DNA of 64,000 nucleotides from Chitinophaga sp. YR627 (GCF_900114995.1 NZ_FOUX01000001.1:744001-808000), one strand, 5' to 3'; counted from the first letter of the stretch, positions 53,039 to 62,797 are shown. Numbers and translations are program-made. Notes: generated by a model not told the origin, from the sequence alone.

Positions 53039-55960
53039 TTACCTGGTCGCTTCTTCCAGCAGGAAGATCACCGACTTGTAGTCCTGACCTGTCGCGAGGT
53101 TCATACCGATCTCGCAGGTCCGGTTACTGGAGATATACTGATCGAAGTGTTTATCTTTTATTTCTGCTACTACTTCCTGTGTAGCGTCGTGCGTTAATTC
53201 GGGATGGAGGAAGCCCCGGTCTCCGGCAAAAGCACAGCAGGTGGAATGGATCGGATTATAGGCCGTTTCTGATACTTTCTGGGCGATTGTCAGCAGTTTC
53301 CCCGCCAGGTTGAGGTGTTGGGTCGAACAGACAGCATGTATCACTGTAGCGCCTGTTTTCTTCTTTATTTGCAATCGTGGCAGCAGGTGGTCATGCGCCC
53401 AGGCGATAGAATCCAGGAGGGTCATCTTTTTATGTTTCTCCAGGTTCTCCGGTGTCAGATAATGTAAGATCTCGCTGGTAATACCGAAGGTACAGGAGCT
53501 GGCATCGCAGACTACAGGGAGGCGTCCTTCATCGCTCCAGCGCCACATGCTTTCCACTACCTGATTGGCCATGTAGGTGTTACCCTCTACATACCCTTTG
53601 GAATGCCATACGGTGGCGCAGCAGTTGCCGCTCAGGTCTTCCGGTATCCAAACGGGTAGTCCGGCACGATCAGAGAGTGTCACCATTGCTTCTGCCAGTG
53701 TCATTTCCTGTTTTTCGCCTCTGGATGCGCCGAAGATACGGTTCACACAGGCGGTAAAGTAAACGGCTGCTGCTCCCGCTTTGCCGGTAGCAGGTAGTTT
53801 TGTCTTTGCCGGGTGCGGGATATTAGGTATCCAGGCTGGCATCAGGTCTTCGCTGACAACCGTTCTGGCAAGAGCGGTCAGTCCTTTTGCCGGCAATCCG
53901 GAGAGGATCGTCTGTGTAGCAGCATTCAGCGACAATGCGCCACGCATTACTTTTTCCACCGTTCCCCAGTTCTTTGCCAGTTTCAGGGCAATCTGTTCGG
54001 CTTTACGTGTGTGTTCCATCGAGCGGAACTCTTTCATGAGGATGCCGGTATTGATATCCAGCGGACAGGCAATTTCGCAGCTGCCATCGCCGGCACAGGT
54101 TTCAATCGCACTGTATTCATATTCCTGCAGCAGGGCGGCTGTTACCGGTGATCCCTTTGGCTGACGCAGCATTTCCCTGCGCAACGCGATGCGTTGTCTG
54201 GGAGTTGTACTGAGATTACGGCTTGGGCATACCGGCTCGCAGTAACCACATTCAATACAGCGGTCTACCTCATTTTCTACGGTAGGAATAGTATGCAGGT
54301 GTTGCAGGTGTGACTCCGGATCATTGGACAGCAGCACACCCGGACCGAGAATACCATCAGGATCAGCCAGTCGCTTCAGTTTCCACATCAGCCCAGTCAG
54401 TTTTGGTCCCCATTCGTGTTCTACAAAAGGTGCGATGTTCCGGCCGGTGCCATGTTCTGCTTTCAGGGAACCATCGTATTTTCCGACTACGAGTTCGATA
54501 ACATCTCTGAGGAAGGTATCAAAACGCTGCAGTTCTTCAGCAGAGTTAAATGAGGGGGTAACCAGGAAGTGGAGATTACCAGCGGATGCGTGTCCGAAGA
54601 CATATCCTTTATAACCATGTCTTGCGATCAGCTGTTGCAGATCGACAGCTCCTTCTGCGAGTCTTTCGGGAGGGAAACAGACGTCTTCCAGTATCAGTGA
54701 GGTACCGCTCGGACGCGTACCACCTACGGAAGGCAAGAGGCCATTACGGACGGTCCAGAACTGGGCGGCCAGTTTCGGGTCTTTTGTGAAAGAGCCGGTT
54801 TCGAGGAGTGGTAAGGTCAGTAAGATATCGTTCGCTGCTTTTTCGGCTATCAGTAATAGTTCCGGGGTGGCTACCCGGAATTCCACCAGTAAGCCGGTGG
54901 CATTACTGTCGAATGCTTTCCAGCGGTCTGGCACACCAGGTTTGCCTTCTACGGCGTGTAATGATGCCCTGTCGGACAGTTCGACTGCCATAGCACCTGC
55001 CTTTATAAAAGGCGCTACTGCTGCACAGGCGGAGTACATATCCGGGAAAATAAGGAAGGCGGTTAAGCGATGCGGATCATCCGGTACGGTATCAAATACT
55101 ACTTCAGAGATGAACCCTAAAGTACCTTCTGAGCCTACCATAAGACGGCGGAAAATTTCCAGGGGTGTTTTCCCATCCAGGAAGGCCCCCATGTGATAAC
55201 CGGTCGTATTCTTGATGCTGAATTTTTTGACAATGCGGGCGCTGAGTGCTGTATCGGCTTCGATTTCCGCTTTGATCTCTCTCAGTCCTTCGCACAATGC
55301 CGGTTCTGCACGCAGGAACTGTGCTTCTGCATCGGGGTCTGCGGTATTGATGCGGGTACCGGAAGGCAGCATGAAAGAGAGGGAAGAAATGGTTTTGTAG
55401 GAGTTCTGGGCGGTGCCGCAACACATCCCACTGGAGTTATTCGCAACAACACCACCGATAGAGGCTACACTGCCGCTGGCAGGGTCTGGTCCGAGGCGAT
55501 AGCCATATGGCCGCAGCGCCAGGTTAGCGCGGAACATAATGGTGCCGGGTCTTACCCGCAACTGTTTTCCCGCTGCTTCTACAGTTGCACCGGCCCAGTG
55601 TTTACGGGCATCCAGCAGAATACCATCTCCCTGTGCCTGACCACTTAAGCTGGAGCCGGAAGCTCTTATTGTAACCGGGATCTGTTTTTCCCGTGAATAG
55701 TTGAATATTGCCAGCACCTGTTCCTCCGTGGCAGGTGTGACTACCACTTTCGGGATCATCCGGTACGGACTTGCGTCAGTTGCATAACGTATGAGGTCGA
55801 GTGCTTTATAAAGAACCTGCTCTTCTCCCAGTAAACCGATCAGGTCTTTTTTGAGCCATTGCGGCGTTCCTTCAGCGATGGAATCGGGCGCTCTGTCATG
55901 CGTTGGCTCATGTGGTAATGGTTCAATCTTCGCTGGATCCGGAGAGAGTAGTTTTTTCAT
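53039..55960 (-). CDS. D-lactate dehydrogenase-type FAD and Fe-S flavoprotein
   Basis: A 973-residue fusion. The N-terminal FAD-binding PCMH domain (about 70-260; IRASGSSLSGQAQGDG, GGVVANNSSGMCCG) and FAD-linked oxidase C-terminal domain (about 290-545; GHASAGNLHF, EHGTGRNIAPF) are followed by two 4Fe-4S clusters (CIECGYCEPVCP near 570 and CAGDGSCEIACP near 622) and cysteine-rich CCG-type domains (SGNCCATVWH, HSTCCAFAG). This is the layout of Dld-II/YdiJ-type D-lactate or D-2-hydroxyacid dehydrogenases that pass electrons to quinone. It stands alone; the exact substrate is not fixed by sequence. Confidence 0.9.
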   Translation of the reverse strand: MKKLLSPDPAKIEPLPHEPTHDRAPDSIAEGTPQWLKKDLIGLLGEEQVLYKALDLIRYATDASPYRMIPKVVVTPATEEQVLAIFNYSREKQIPVTIRASGSSLSGQAQGDGILLDARKHWAGATVEAAGKQLRVRPGTIMFRANLALRPYGYRLGPDPASGSVASIGGVVANNSSGMCCGTAQNSYKTISSLSFMLPSGTRINTADPDAEAQFLRAEPALCEGLREIKAEIEADTALSARIVKKFSIKNTTGYHMGAFLDGKTPLEIFRRLMVGSEGTLGFISEVVFDTVPDDPHRLTAFLIFPDMYSACAAVAPFIKAGAMAVELSDRASLHAVEGKPGVPDRWKAFDSNATGLLVEFRVATPELLLIAEKAANDILLTLPLLETGSFTKDPKLAAQFWTVRNGLLPSVGGTRPSGTSLILEDVCFPPERLAEGAVDLQQLIARHGYKGYVFGHASAGNLHFLVTPSFNSAEELQRFDTFLRDVIELVVGKYDGSLKAEHGTGRNIAPFVEHEWGPKLTGLMWKLKRLADPDGILGPGVLLSNDPESHLQHLHTIPTVENEVDRCIECGYCEPVCPSRNLSTTPRQRIALRREMLRQPKGSPVTAALLQEYEYSAIETCAGDGSCEIACPLDINTGILMKEFRSMEHTRKAEQIALKLAKNWGTVEKVMRGALSLNAATQTILSGLPAKGLTALARTVVSEDLMPAWIPNIPHPAKTKLPATGKAGAAAVYFTACVNRIFGASRGEKQEMTLAEAMVTLSDRAGLPVWIPEDLSGNCCATVWHSKGYVEGNTYMANQVVESMWRWSDEGRLPVVCDASSCTFGITSEILHYLTPENLEKHKKMTLLDSIAWAHDHLLPRLQIKKKTGATVIHAVCSTQHLNLAGKLLTIAQKVSETAYNPIHSTCCAFAGDRGFLHPELTHDATQEVVAEIKDKHFDQYISSNRTCEIGMNLATGQDYKSVIFLLEEATR

Positions 55961-56080
55961 ATTTCATTCAGATTTGGTCATTGCATTCGTCTGTACCAGC
56001 TAATGTACTGTTTGTTTCGTATTTTTTTCAAAAAGGTTGATTGCAAGGGGAGGAAGAAGTAGTATCAGCAGGTATATTGT

Positions 56081-56138
56081 TTTAATATTGAACGTTGATC
56101 CTTCGTTGTGCAACGAAGGATCAACGTTCAATATTAAA
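56081..56138. repeat. 28-bp perfect inverted repeat with two-base spacer
   Basis: Arms 56081-56108 and 56111-56138 are perfect inverted copies separated by TG, making a 58-bp near-perfect palindrome between the flavoprotein start and the AraC stop. The ends are TTTAAT/ATTAAA and the middle is mixed. It lies six bases after the AraC gene and could serve as its terminator, although the T-run is only three bases. Confidence 0.85.
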
Positions 56139-56144
56139 GAGGTA

Positions 56145-57047
56145 TTAATTGCCTGTCCGGTATTCTCTGGGAGAAAGGCCGGTACTTGTTTTGAAAAGTT
56201 TGGTAAAGTGAGAGGGGTAAAGAAAGCCGAGTTCGTAGGCAATTTCGCTGACCTGTTTTTCCGTTCCCAATAATAGGGATTTTGCCTTGTCAACCAGCTG
56301 CAGGTGAATGTGTTCCTGTGTGGTTTTACCCGTGTATTTATTCAGAAGGTCTGACAGGTAGCTGGCGGAGATATTGAGTTGTCCGGCGAGGTATTTTACA
56401 TCCGGCAGACCGCGTTCCGCCAGGTCATCCTGCGAAAAATAGTCCCGCAACAGGCGTTCGAAGCGTTGTACGATATCGTTGTTTGCTTTTCGGCGGGTGT
56501 AAAACTGTCTGTCATAAAAGCGCTCGCAATAGCTTAGCAGGAGTTCGATATTTTTTATGATCAGTCCTTCGGTATGTTTATCGATATGCTGGCCGTATTC
56601 ACGTTTTATTTTGCCGATACAGTCCTGGAGGATATTTTTTTCTTCATCGGAGATATGCAAAGCCTCATTCAGATCGTACAGGAAAAAGGTGTATTGCTGT
56701 ATGGTACGTCCTAATTCTGTACCATGGATCAGATCCGGGTGAAAGAACAATGCCCAGCCTTCTTCGATCGGTACATCCGGACCGGAACGCAGTACCTGGT
56801 CGGGAGAAGTGAACATGAGCGAGCCTTCGCTGAAATCGTATGTCTGCCGTCCGTAGTTAAACCAGCCTTTGAACTGTTTACAGGAGATGGTGTAAAAGGA
56901 CATCCGGAAGGCGGTGTCTTCATGGAAGAGGCGATGATTGATGGCAGACAAGTCGATGATCGAGATAAGCGGATGCTGCGGTTTGCCGCAATCGTAGATT
57001 TCGTGCAGTTTGCTTATACTGTTTATCTGGATAATGTTGTCTGCCAT
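56145..57047 (-). CDS. AraC-family transcriptional regulator
   Basis: A 300-residue regulator. The N-terminal domain (about 1-190) is of the AraC-binding type with FKGWFNYGRQTYDFSEGSLMFTSPDQV. The C-terminal double HTH (about 205-298) has YLAGQLNISASYLSDLLNKYTG and IAYELGFLYPSHFTKLFKTSTGLSPREYR, an intact family ending. It follows the SDR gene by 37 bases on the same strand and probably regulates that gene. Confidence 0.9.
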   Translation of the reverse strand: MADNIIQINSISKLHEIYDCGKPQHPLISIIDLSAINHRLFHEDTAFRMSFYTISCKQFKGWFNYGRQTYDFSEGSLMFTSPDQVLRSGPDVPIEEGWALFFHPDLIHGTELGRTIQQYTFFLYDLNEALHISDEEKNILQDCIGKIKREYGQHIDKHTEGLIIKNIELLLSYCERFYDRQFYTRRKANNDIVQRFERLLRDYFSQDDLAERGLPDVKYLAGQLNISASYLSDLLNKYTGKTTQEHIHLQLVDKAKSLLLGTEKQVSEIAYELGFLYPSHFTKLFKTSTGLSPREYRTGN

Positions 57048-57084
57048 CGTGTGAAGTTACAATTTTTACAAAGCAGGTGAATGC

Positions 57085-57906
57085 TTACAGGTTATGACCA
57101 AAGAAAACGTCGTTAAAGTGTTGTCTGAATGCTTCTGCGCCCATGCTGAGCCTTGCGGCATAGAGTTGTTTGCCGTCTTCACCGGCTACGTATCTGATCT
57201 GGTCTTTCCCGTCGGTGGCGGCTTCAAAAACGGTTTCCGCAATGATCTCCGGAGGGGTGAGGTTTTCAGGGAGCATGAGATTCCCCATTACTTTCTCTAC
57301 TTTATCCAGGATCGGCTGATAAGCGTCTATTTTCTTCGCACCATAGGCCATAGAGCGGCCAACATAATCTGTTCTGACGCCGCCCGGCAGGATGGTTTTG
57401 ATACCGATATTGAATTTGGAGAGTTCGAAGTACATGCTTTCGCTGAAGCCTTCCAGTCCCCATTTGGCGGCATGGTACATTGCACTGAAAGGGAAGGCGG
57501 TCATACCACCCATGGAGGAAGTAGCGATGAAAAGGCCGCTGCCCTGTTGTCTGAAATAAGGAATGAATGCCTGTGTGATCCTGATGACAGCGATCAGGTT
57601 GGTATTAATAAGACCGGTGATCTGTTCGTCGCTGTAGGTTTCCAGCGGACCATACAGACCGTGTCCTGCGTTATTAAAAACGACGTCAATTTTGGCAAGT
57701 CTGGTGGCTTCGCTGACGCATGTCTCAATCTGCGTGAGATCGGTTACATCCAGTGGCAGGAGGGTCATATTGTCCAGTTGGGAGAGTTCCTGTTCATTTT
57801 CGGGAGTGCGCATGGTAGCGATCACCTGCCATCCTTTACTATGAAAAAATTTAGCTGTTGCTTTACCTATGCCGGAGGAGGCGCCTGTTATGAATATTGT
57901 TTTCAT
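57085..57906 (-). CDS. SDR-family oxidoreductase
   Basis: A 273-residue short-chain dehydrogenase with TGASSGIG (about 8-15), NNAGHG, catalytic Ser in ATSSMGG and Tyr/Lys in YHAAK. Start 57906 (MKTIFITGAS) is chosen; an in-frame ATG at 57930 would add eight residues. The C-terminal region lacks the typical tetramer-forming short ending, as in the NADP-dependent retinol/carbonyl-reductase-like SDRs often paired with AraC regulators. Substrate unknown. It is divergent from the large effector-like gene. Confidence 0.88.
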   Translation of the reverse strand: MKTIFITGASSGIGKATAKFFHSKGWQVIATMRTPENEQELSQLDNMTLLPLDVTDLTQIETCVSEATRLAKIDVVFNNAGHGLYGPLETYSDEQITGLINTNLIAVIRITQAFIPYFRQQGSGLFIATSSMGGMTAFPFSAMYHAAKWGLEGFSESMYFELSKFNIGIKTILPGGVRTDYVGRSMAYGAKKIDAYQPILDKVEKVMGNLMLPENLTPPEIIAETVFEAATDGKDQIRYVAGEDGKQLYAARLSMGAEAFRQHFNDVFFGHNL

Positions 57907-57927
57907 TGTTTGAATGATTTGATGGTA

Positions 57928-57935
57928 CAAAGGTG
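57928..57935 (-). promoter_or_regulatory. Possible -7 element of the SDR gene
   Basis: On the minus strand it reads CACCTTTG followed by TAC, one base off TAnnTTTG, 21 bases before the SDR start. No clear -33 TTG is seen at standard spacing. Confidence 0.3.
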
Positions 57936-58041
57936 GGGCGCGGCGGGAGAGGAAAATTATATGGATTCGGGCAATATTTATATATTTAATAGATGGGGCT
58001 ATATTTTATGCCTCTTTAATCCGATTTGAACGCCCGTACAG

Positions 58042-61000
58042 ATGGAACATCCTCAGAAACAGCCCACGGTCAACCCGATAAACTCTCGTTCATCCGCAGA
58101 AAACAGTTCCGCTGGTGGCAAAGGCATGACTGCCGTTACACCGATACAAAGAATGCAAGGAACTGCTGGCGCAGCTGATATTGATAGTCGTCCGCCTGCG
58201 GGGCGGTTTGTTTTGCCGGCGGTAGCGCCTCCGGAAAATGCGCCTGTTCAGTTAATGGAATATGATAAGCTACGAACCGGCAGGTGGTACATCGTAAAGG
58301 TGGGAGAAAAACGATATACTTTATATCTAAAGTCAATGCATAAGACAAGAGGGTACGATTTCTATTACCAGGAAAGCGGTGGGGTGTTAGCATTTAAGAT
58401 TTATGACAATAATGACATTTTAGAGCCTGTAACTGAGTCCGGGACGGGTAATCAACAGGGCAATAATATGGAGGTAGAAGGTGGAGAGAAGGGTGATACT
58501 GATAAGATGGAAGATAAACTGGATGATGTGCAGGATGAAGGGGAGAATGATCTTAGTGATGAGCTGGAGGATAAAGCGGGTGATTATGATGAGCTTATCA
58601 CAGGCTCGCTTGCCTCAGACGCAGGCGCAGCGCGGCTGGGAATAGTATCCTGGAATGTGGCGCACTTCAGTGACCGTGATGTGGAGTCAGCGCTGGAAGC
58701 CTTTGTAAAGGCGTTCAAAGGTTTCGATGTGGGAAGTTGGGATAGGTTATTCAAGAATCTTGATGATTTTATCAAAGGTGTTCAGGAGGTGCTGGATAAA
58801 TTCAGGACAATAAAAAAACCGCCAGAAGATGAGAAGAATAAAGCAATACGCGTGATGCGAAGATTGTCTCAGGGCAGAGCTGAAGGAAAAAGGCAGGTTA
58901 CTGGCCGGAAGCTTCCTCAGGACAAGCCCTTTCTTGACAATGATGAGCTGAGAGAGCAAGACAGTGATCTTTTTTCAAGATTGCATGGAGATTCGTCAAA
59001 TATGCTGGAGCAACTTGACGCTGATATAAAGAAACTGGCAGAGGAGCTGGCTGGCTACGACAGGGAGAAATTAAAGAAGGAGATAAAAGAAATTGCCGGT
59101 GTGGATTGGAGCGGGTTGTGGCAGCATGCGAAGGGAGATTCGGGTAAAAGAATGGAACTCGCTGTAAAGGTAAAGGATCTTCGCGCTTTTAAAACATCGG
59201 CAGAAAGCACTAAAGCTTTATTGAAACTGGTATCAGATCTGCGGTCTAACAGCTCTATCCAGACCTTTCTGGAGAGAACAAGGTTGGCCGCCTATGGAGC
59301 ATTGAAGGATGATGAATTAGGCGCGGCGCCGGCGATGCAGTCAGTACTGGAGTTAGACCGTTCTATGCACACGCATAATATCATGATTCATCTGGAGGAA
59401 ATGTTTGCTTACAACGGCTGGCTCGACATAATAATACTGCAGGAGATCAATAATCCTGCATTACTGGGAAAAGATAAAACGCCGGGTGCAGCAGGCGGTG
59501 GTACGAATAAGGAGCATCCGGAGTATGATACGTACCTGGGTCCGCAGCTCCTTTCCGCCGGAGATACCCCTCAGCAGGAATATTATCCCCTGTTGATACG
59601 GAAGTCCTCAGGAATGGAGGTAATAAAGGTTTATCAGGTATCTACTGATGGAGAAATGGTAGAAGCGCCACCGACAATTAACTGGGATAAAGGGAGGGGA
59701 GATTATCGTCCTATTGTTGTGTATGAAGTGAAGAAGAAAGGTGTGCGTAAACCGCTCTGGATCGGAGTTGTTCATACCACACCAGAGGCAGATACTGATA
59801 AGCGCGTGGCGGAATGGAACAGGAAGCTGATTTTCAGGGAAGTCAGTGAAGGATTGAATACACTTCGGCAGAAAGCAGCAGAGAAGGGTATCCCGCTTAT
59901 AGTTGGTGGGGACTATTATCTTACTGCTGAAGCAGTGGTGGCGGATGAAGAAGGTGATAATGCAGTTATTCCGGCTGACAACGATGAAGACATGATCAGG
60001 TACAAAGCATTTATTGATGAGCGGCTCAAGGTGCTGAATGCTGAGATGGAGAAATTATTACAGGAAGAAGGTATTTACCTGGAAGATCCACGTGTTAAAA
60101 GATTGAGTAAGCAGATCAGAATGAATGAAGAAGCGAAGCAGGATAAGCAACTTCAGCGTAATATTCGGGGACTGACCGTGGCATCTCAGGTAGAAGATAT
60201 GGGGCTGGAGCTGGCGCAGACAGTATCCGGCACCAATCCCAAAAGCGATCCGCTCAAAGAGCAGGAGGATGTACAGATCGCAGATTTCTTTATACACAAT
60301 AGTACCTGGAAATCCAATAAAACCGGTCTGTTAAGACCACAGGGCTCTATGGTATCTGTTGATACGGAAGATATGGCATATTCGAAATACTGGCAACGGT
60401 TCAGTGATCATTTCCCTGTAGCGGCAATTTATTCTCTGAATAATGAAGACCTTAGTAATCATGAAGCGCTGGTGACGCCCTCAGGAACGCAGGAGGCGGC
60501 TGATGAGATCAATATCTCACGCTATGCGCAGTACGAGATGACGAAAAATGCGATGAAGGCACTCGATGATAGCATAAAAAACGCAAAGTTAGGCGCGTTT
60601 GATATATATGGGTTGTTTGATGAAGTTGTAGACACTGCCCGTATCGTATTTGGCAAGTATGACAATAAAACGGAGTACGATTTCTCCCTGCCTGCTAAAC
60701 CAATGGATGTTATAAATAAAATAGAATATTTTCGCAATCGCATAGCTGAAACAATAGGAACAGCTGTACGTTCAGGTTATAACCCCGCGCAAACCCGTGA
60801 GTTGGCAATGCGATATCTCAAAACGCGCCTGATTGATCTGCATGAGCAGCACACCAAACTTTTTGGCAATAGTCTGGAGGACGCTTCCATCGACCTGATA
60901 GGTATAGAGGAGCTTAGCCTGCATGAATTAACGGCAAGGATAGAAGAAATGGAGGGGATGCTGGATGTAGACGAAGGTGACCGTTTGCATGTAACCCGCC

Positions 61001-61599
61001 CGGAAGACTTTCAGCCAGCCTATTCAGCGGAAGATCTGGTGAAAAAATTAAAGCAGCATGTGGCCAAACTTGTCACCAGTACTCAGGTATTCAAGATGCC
61101 ACAGCGCTCTTCTGATGGAGGGGCTGGGTCTACAGTGCAAATTGGGCAGCGTGAATGGACTGTCAACCGGACTGGCGGCCGCGGGAACTGTTTTTATAAT
61201 GGTGTTTTTGAAGGACTGTATGGTACAAAAGCAACTGGCGATGCGCAGCAGCTGATCCGTAATAGGGTCGTTAATGTACTGCTTATTAATCAACAGGTCA
61301 TTACCCATCTTTTTGGCGTCGTTCCAAGGGTGCAGGACATTAATGCTGTTGTGGAACAGATCATCCAGGAAGGTAACTGGACAGAGAATTTTACCCCTTC
61401 ATTTGTGGCAGAGGCCCTGAATCTGAGGATCGTTGTATTAAGGCCCAATGGTACTGTATACTATGTAGCCAGTCCTACTGTGGCAGGGCCACAGACCTAC
61501 CAGATATATCTGCAATATGACGGTGGGCACTATAATTCTATTACACGGGAAGCGTTGGATAAAATGCCACAGGAAACTGATATGGAGATAAGTAAATAA
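58042..61599 (+). CDS. Large effector-like protein: EEP-type nuclease/phosphatase domain plus OTU-like protease
   Basis: A 1185-residue protein without signal peptide. The first 80 residues are low-complexity with QRM/VQLM words, like the leading segments of toxins delivered by contractile systems. From about 198 to 800 an endonuclease/exonuclease/phosphatase-like fold is visible: VSWNVAHFSD near 203, LQEINNP (Glu468), GVVHTTP (His578), GGD (Asp624, with Tyr where Asn is usual) and SDHFPV (Asp789/His790). Helical insertions fill about 215-430 and 640-700. The C-terminal domain (about 1034-1175) has GRGNCFYNG (Cys1050) and GGHYNS (His1163), the OTU cysteine-protease pattern. Target and delivery route are unknown; effector status is inferred. 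Confidence 0.75.
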   Translation: MEHPQKQPTVNPINSRSSAENSSAGGKGMTAVTPIQRMQGTAGAADIDSRPPAGRFVLPAVAPPENAPVQLMEYDKLRTGRWYIVKVGEKRYTLYLKSMHKTRGYDFYYQESGGVLAFKIYDNNDILEPVTESGTGNQQGNNMEVEGGEKGDTDKMEDKLDDVQDEGENDLSDELEDKAGDYDELITGSLASDAGAARLGIVSWNVAHFSDRDVESALEAFVKAFKGFDVGSWDRLFKNLDDFIKGVQEVLDKFRTIKKPPEDEKNKAIRVMRRLSQGRAEGKRQVTGRKLPQDKPFLDNDELREQDSDLFSRLHGDSSNMLEQLDADIKKLAEELAGYDREKLKKEIKEIAGVDWSGLWQHAKGDSGKRMELAVKVKDLRAFKTSAESTKALLKLVSDLRSNSSIQTFLERTRLAAYGALKDDELGAAPAMQSVLELDRSMHTHNIMIHLEEMFAYNGWLDIIILQEINNPALLGKDKTPGAAGGGTNKEHPEYDTYLGPQLLSAGDTPQQEYYPLLIRKSSGMEVIKVYQVSTDGEMVEAPPTINWDKGRGDYRPIVVYEVKKKGVRKPLWIGVVHTTPEADTDKRVAEWNRKLIFREVSEGLNTLRQKAAEKGIPLIVGGDYYLTAEAVVADEEGDNAVIPADNDEDMIRYKAFIDERLKVLNAEMEKLLQEEGIYLEDPRVKRLSKQIRMNEEAKQDKQLQRNIRGLTVASQVEDMGLELAQTVSGTNPKSDPLKEQEDVQIADFFIHNSTWKSNKTGLLRPQGSMVSVDTEDMAYSKYWQRFSDHFPVAAIYSLNNEDLSNHEALVTPSGTQEAADEINISRYAQYEMTKNAMKALDDSIKNAKLGAFDIYGLFDEVVDTARIVFGKYDNKTEYDFSLPAKPMDVINKIEYFRNRIAETIGTAVRSGYNPAQTRELAMRYLKTRLIDLHEQHTKLFGNSLEDASIDLIGIEELSLHELTARIEEMEGMLDVDEGDRLHVTRPEDFQPAYSAEDLVKKLKQHVAKLVTSTQVFKMPQRSSDGGAGSTVQIGQREWTVNRTGGRGNCFYNGVFEGLYGTKATGDAQQLIRNRVVNVLLINQQVITHLFGVVPRVQDINAVVEQIIQEGNWTENFTPSFVAEALNLRIVVLRPNGTVYYVASPTVAGPQTYQIYLQYDGGHYNSITREALDKMPQETDMEISK

Positions 61600-61620
61600 A
61601 TGCATCTTCGTTGCATTTTT
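61598..61620 (+). terminator. Terminator of the effector-like gene
   Basis: AAATGCA (61598-61604) pairs with TGCATTT (61612-61618) around a seven-base loop and continues into a five-T run. It overlaps the TAA stop of the gene. Confidence 0.75.
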
Positions 61621-61640
61621 ATAAAACTTCTTTATCTTCG
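61611..61640 (+). promoter_or_regulatory. Promoter of the lipoprotein gene
   Basis: TTG (61611-61613), 19 bases, then TATCTTCG (61633-61640), one base off TAnnTTTG. It begins inside the terminator of the upstream gene and leaves a leader of about 45 bases. Confidence 0.45.
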
Positions 61641-61691
61641 CGCCGGTTCAGTGCACGGAGCCGTATCAACTAACAACTTATCCGTCAATAA

Positions 61692-62789
61692 ATGAACATT
61701 TATAAATCTACTGTGGGCCTGCTATTTGCGGGTCTGGCTACCGTATTGTTTTCTGCCTGTGGTAAAGAAGATCCTATCGTGGATATGGGCTATCTGCCAC
61801 CTGCTACACTTCCGGATTCTGTTACTGTTACCTATGGAACCGTGACCACGCTGAATCTTCCCGTTGAATATAAAAGCCAACCGTATGTCAATTTTAAACT
61901 GGATTTTGCAGGAAACACCAACCTTAAGGTGAATGCATCGGACTCTCTGAATACATTGCTTGCGAACGCAATTGTGGTAGATGTAAAGGAGAAACGTATC
62001 AGGATAGATGCGGGCAAAATATACCCTAACAGCAACAGGTCTGAGCTGACAGGCGTTCGTTTACCGGATACTTATAAGGTGCGTCTGATTGCTGAGTCTC
62101 TAACTGGTTTGAAGCCCGTAAAGGCTGATTTTACGCTGAAAGTAATGCCCGCAGCATTGGGTATTAAGGAGCTATCAGCCACTGATCCTATCCCTTATGG
62201 TTATTCTTTATACAGTGCAGAAGGTGCTTCCTATACAATTGATTATCTGGGATTGAATAAAGCGGGAACAAGTCTGCAACTGCATCAGAACGGCTTCCCT
62301 GATGGGCATGTGACCTTACAGGGTGATAAGGTGGTACTTGATCAGTATGCGGGTGATGAAGACCGGAAATATGAATGGACGTATGACCTGGTGGCTAATC
62401 TGCTGAAAGATGGTTACAGGGTGGCTTATAAGCAGTTCAGGACCGTCATTCTGCCACAACCGAAGTTTTTATATGGGGTATATTATCCGGAATATGATCT
62501 GACAATTGTACAGAACCGTGTGGTAATGGGTTTGGGGAATGCGTATCTATCGCCCGCACCTGTTTTTAATCCGGAGAAATATAAAGGTAGTTTCAAGGTA
62601 TTGTCTGTTACATATGGCACTGCGCCGTTTGCAGATACTGATAAGATCTTTTCGGTAGATGCTTTGACAGGGCAGGTAAAAGCAGCTGCGAATAGTTCGT
62701 TATCAGCAGGGGAGTATAAAATTACGGTGGAAGCGACGACTACCATCGGGATAAAACTGACTACGACATTTACGCTGGTAATGGAGTAG
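61692..62789 (+). CDS. Surface lipoprotein of unknown function, beta-rich
   Basis: A 365-residue lipoprotein (MNIYKSTVGLLFAGLATVLFSAC; lipobox FSAC, Cys23). The rest is rich in beta strands and Thr/Val/Lys. The last part (KIFSVDALTGQVKAAANSSLSAGEYKITVEATT) matches the cadherin-like or Ig-like pattern of repeats found in Bacteroidetes surface proteins, and an earlier stretch (residues about 88-155) has a similar layout. No catalytic motif is visible. It has its own promoter and shares no obvious role with the upstream effector-like gene. Confidence 0.75.
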   Translation: MNIYKSTVGLLFAGLATVLFSACGKEDPIVDMGYLPPATLPDSVTVTYGTVTTLNLPVEYKSQPYVNFKLDFAGNTNLKVNASDSLNTLLANAIVVDVKEKRIRIDAGKIYPNSNRSELTGVRLPDTYKVRLIAESLTGLKPVKADFTLKVMPAALGIKELSATDPIPYGYSLYSAEGASYTIDYLGLNKAGTSLQLHQNGFPDGHVTLQGDKVVLDQYAGDEDRKYEWTYDLVANLLKDGYRVAYKQFRTVILPQPKFLYGVYYPEYDLTIVQNRVVMGLGNAYLSPAPVFNPEKYKGSFKVLSVTYGTAPFADTDKIFSVDALTGQVKAAANSSLSAGEYKITVEATTTIGIKLTTTFTLVME

Positions 62790-62797
62790 TATTTCAT

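Noticed and set aside
56000..56293. Short open frames on both strands (56000-56293 minus, 56037-56273 plus) with similar peptides
   Set aside because: Both are produced by reading the 28-bp palindrome, and the minus frame overlaps the end of the AraC gene. They have no start context or neighbours that support a gene.
57094..58029. Plus-strand open frame of 311 codons opposite the SDR gene
   Set aside because: It lies almost fully antisense to the SDR gene with its intact catalytic motifs, and shows no recognisable protein pattern.
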